A stretch of DNA of 64,000 bases, taken from Lentzea xinjiangensis. GTDB taxonomy: Bacteria > Actinomycetota > Actinomycetes > Mycobacteriales > Pseudonocardiaceae. The notes beneath the pieces are model-generated. The model was not told the DNA's origin. It saw nothing but the letters and a program-made list of their open reading frames with translations, and did no database searches. Below, piece by piece: positions 62,531-64,000 of the stretch; position 1 is the first letter of the stretch; every line of letters begins with the position of its first letter. The position numbers and the translations under genes are program-made. Where the stretch lies: contig NZ_FOFR01000008.1 of assembly GCF_900110955.1 (NCBI RefSeq), positions 1-64,000 of the forward strand, written 5' to 3'.

Positions 62531-64000
62531 GTGACGACAGAAGCCACCACGCCGGACGAGCTCTGGCGCAACCCGCACGCACCCGTCGACGAACGCGTGC
62601 GCGACCTGATCGCACGGATGACCGTGCAGGAGAAGATCGCGCAGTTGCAGGGCATCTGGGCCGGCATCGACGCCGCCGGTGAGATGGCGCCGCACCAGCA
62701 CGAGTTCGCCGTGGCACCGCAGGACTTCGACGAGCTGACCCGGCACGGCATCGGTCAGCTCACCAGGGTCTTCGGCACCCGGCCGATCGCGCCGGAGGTC
62801 GGTGCGCGCACCCTCGCCCGCACCCAGCGGCAGATCGTCGAGGCGAGCCGCTTCGGGATTCCCGCCGTGGTCCACGAGGAGTGCCTGACCGGGCTGGCCG
62901 CGTGGCAGGCGACCGTGTACCCGTCGCCGCTGTGCTGGGGCGCGACCTTCGAGCCGGACCTGGTGCGGCGCATGGCCGCGAAGTTCGGCGACGCGATGCG
63001 CAGGCTCGGCGTGCACCAGGGCCTCGCCCCCGTCCTGGACGTCACGCGCGACCTGCGCTGGGGCCGCGTCGAGGAGACCATCGGCGAAGACCCGCACCTC
63101 GTGGGCACCATCGGCGCCGCCTACGTCGCGGGCCTGGAGTCGGCGGGGGTCGTGTCCACGCTCAAGCACTTCGCGGGGTACTCGTCCTCACGGGCGGGGC
63201 GCAACCACGCACCGGTGTCGATCGGGCCGCGCGAGTTCGCGGACGTGATCCTGCCGCCGTTCGAGATGGCGCTGCGGGCCGGCGCCAGGTCGGTGATGAA
63301 CTCCTACGCCGACAACGACGGTCTCCCCGCCGCCGCGGACCCGAGCCTGCTCACCGGACGGCTCCGCGAGGAGTACGGCTTCACCGGCACCGTGGTCGCC
63401 GACTACTTCTCCGTGGCGTTCCTGCACAAGCTGCACGGCGTCGCCGCCGACCGCGAGGACGCGGCCACGCAGGCGCTGAGCGCCGGCATCGACGTCGAGC
63501 TGCCCACCGTGGACTGCTTCGGCGAGCCGCTGCTCGAAGGTCTGCACCGCGACCGGGTGGACATCGCCCTCGTCGACCGGGCGCTGACCCGCGTGCTGAC
63601 GCAGAAGTTCGAGCTGGGACTGCTCGACCCCGGCTACTCCCCCGCACCGCAGTCGAACGTCGACCTGGACGACGCCGAGTCCCGCGCGCTCGCCCGCGAG
63701 GTCGCCGAGCGCTCGATCGTGCTGCTGCACAACGACGGCGTGCTGCCGCTGAGCGGCAAGCGCCTGGCGGTCGTGGGCCCGCGGGCGGACGACGCCGGCG
63801 CGATGATGGGCTGCTACTCCTTCCCACTGCACGTCGGCGTGCACCACCCGGACGCGGAGATGGGCATCGAGGTCGCCACCGTGCTGGAGGCCCTGCGCGA
63901 GGACCACGACGTCGTGTTCGCCCGCGGCTGCCCGGTGCTCGGCGGAACCGACGAGGAGATCGCCGAGGCCGTCGAGACGGCACGGCAGGCCGACGTCTGC
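62531..64000 (+). CDS. GH3 beta-xylosidase/beta-glucosidase (3' end outside window)
   Basis: Cytoplasmic, no signal; the first 490 residues are in the window and the frame runs off the right edge. Marks: ARMTVQEKIAQLQGIWAG, LAPVLDVTRDLRWGRVEET, TLKHFAGYSSSRAGRNHAPV and the nucleophile Asp in GTVVADYFSVAFLH (ADY in place of the commoner SDW), then the start of the second domain RSIVLLHNDGVLPLSGKRLAVVG. GTG 62531 has GAGG six bases before it and lies 7 bases behind the LacI stop. Equivalent to BxlA by order. Xylosidase is favoured by context. Confidence 0.92.
   Translation, partial: MTTEATTPDELWRNPHAPVDERVRDLIARMTVQEKIAQLQGIWAGIDAAGEMAPHQHEFAVAPQDFDELTRHGIGQLTRVFGTRPIAPEVGARTLARTQRQIVEASRFGIPAVVHEECLTGLAAWQATVYPSPLCWGATFEPDLVRRMAAKFGDAMRRLGVHQGLAPVLDVTRDLRWGRVEETIGEDPHLVGTIGAAYVAGLESAGVVSTLKHFAGYSSSRAGRNHAPVSIGPREFADVILPPFEMALRAGARSVMNSYADNDGLPAAADPSLLTGRLREEYGFTGTVVADYFSVAFLHKLHGVAADREDAATQALSAGIDVELPTVDCFGEPLLEGLHRDRVDIALVDRALTRVLTQKFELGLLDPGYSPAPQSNVDLDDAESRALAREVAERSIVLLHNDGVLPLSGKRLAVVGPRADDAGAMMGCYSFPLHVGVHHPDAEMGIEVATVLEALREDHDVVFARGCPVLGGTDEEIAEAVETARQADVC

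Overview
The sequence is uniformly GC-rich, with frequent GTG and TTG starts, ATGA/GTGA gene overlaps, long Thr linkers (ACC/ACG triplet runs) joining CBM2 modules to catalytic domains, and many LacI-type regulators with palindromic operators. This fits a mycelial actinobacterium, most likely a Pseudonocardiaceae-type genus (Lentzea, Saccharothrix or Actinosynnema relatives). That placement is inference; no rRNA or taxonomic marker is present.

Most of the window is a plant-cell-wall degradation super-locus. 0-5.2 kb: secreted hemicellulases (GH10 xylanase tail with CBM2, CE1-type esterase with CBM2, GH95 with a ricin-type domain). 5.4-7.5 kb: homocysteine S-methyltransferase and a LacI regulator. 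7.7-14.1 kb: a leftward cellulase operon in the order GH48, AA10 LPMO, an unknown 150-residue secreted protein, GH6, preceded by two CebR-type boxes. 14.3-21.8 kb: pectin genes, namely a PL1 lyase and an operon whose members overlap by stop/start codons (PL1-CE8 fusion, two permeases, lipoprotein binding protein, enolase-superfamily enzyme). 22-24.3 kb: MFS transporter and divergent LacI regulator around a perfect 16-bp palindrome. 24.3-28 kb: GH30 galactanase-like enzyme, a cellulose-binding lipoprotein with a degenerate nuclease fold, and an internally duplicated secreted protein. 28-43 kb: arabinan/arabinose use (alpha/beta hydrolase, araBDA with its LacI regulator, GH43 and GH51 arabinofuranosidases, YtfQRT-YjfF-type importer). 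54.2-64 kb: a phosphodiesterase with a lectin-like tail, then a xylo-oligosaccharide locus (GH43, GH10, ABC importer, LacI regulator, GH3).

The exception is about 43.7-54.0 kb. A 127-bp direct repeat, the 3' end of an F420-type nitroreductase gene, bounds a 10.5-kb segment. The segment holds a decayed CE2 esterase, a UbiB/ABC1 kinase with a small coiled-coil protein, and a five-gene terpene operon: prenyl diphosphate synthase, IspH with an extra N-terminal domain, DXS, IspG and a class I terpene cyclase. It looks like an inserted specialised-metabolism island that carries its own isoprenoid supply.

Three regulatory layers can be read from the DNA: CebR boxes for cellulose; a family of 14-bp LacI-type operators (roughly TGTKMGCGNTMACA) in the arabinose/galactan genes; and an AT-rich palindrome, TTCGANTCGAA, found upstream of both pectinolytic units and the phosphodiesterase. 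Neither of the two MalEFG-type importers has an ATPase gene beside it, so they probably share a distant MsiK-like ATPase.
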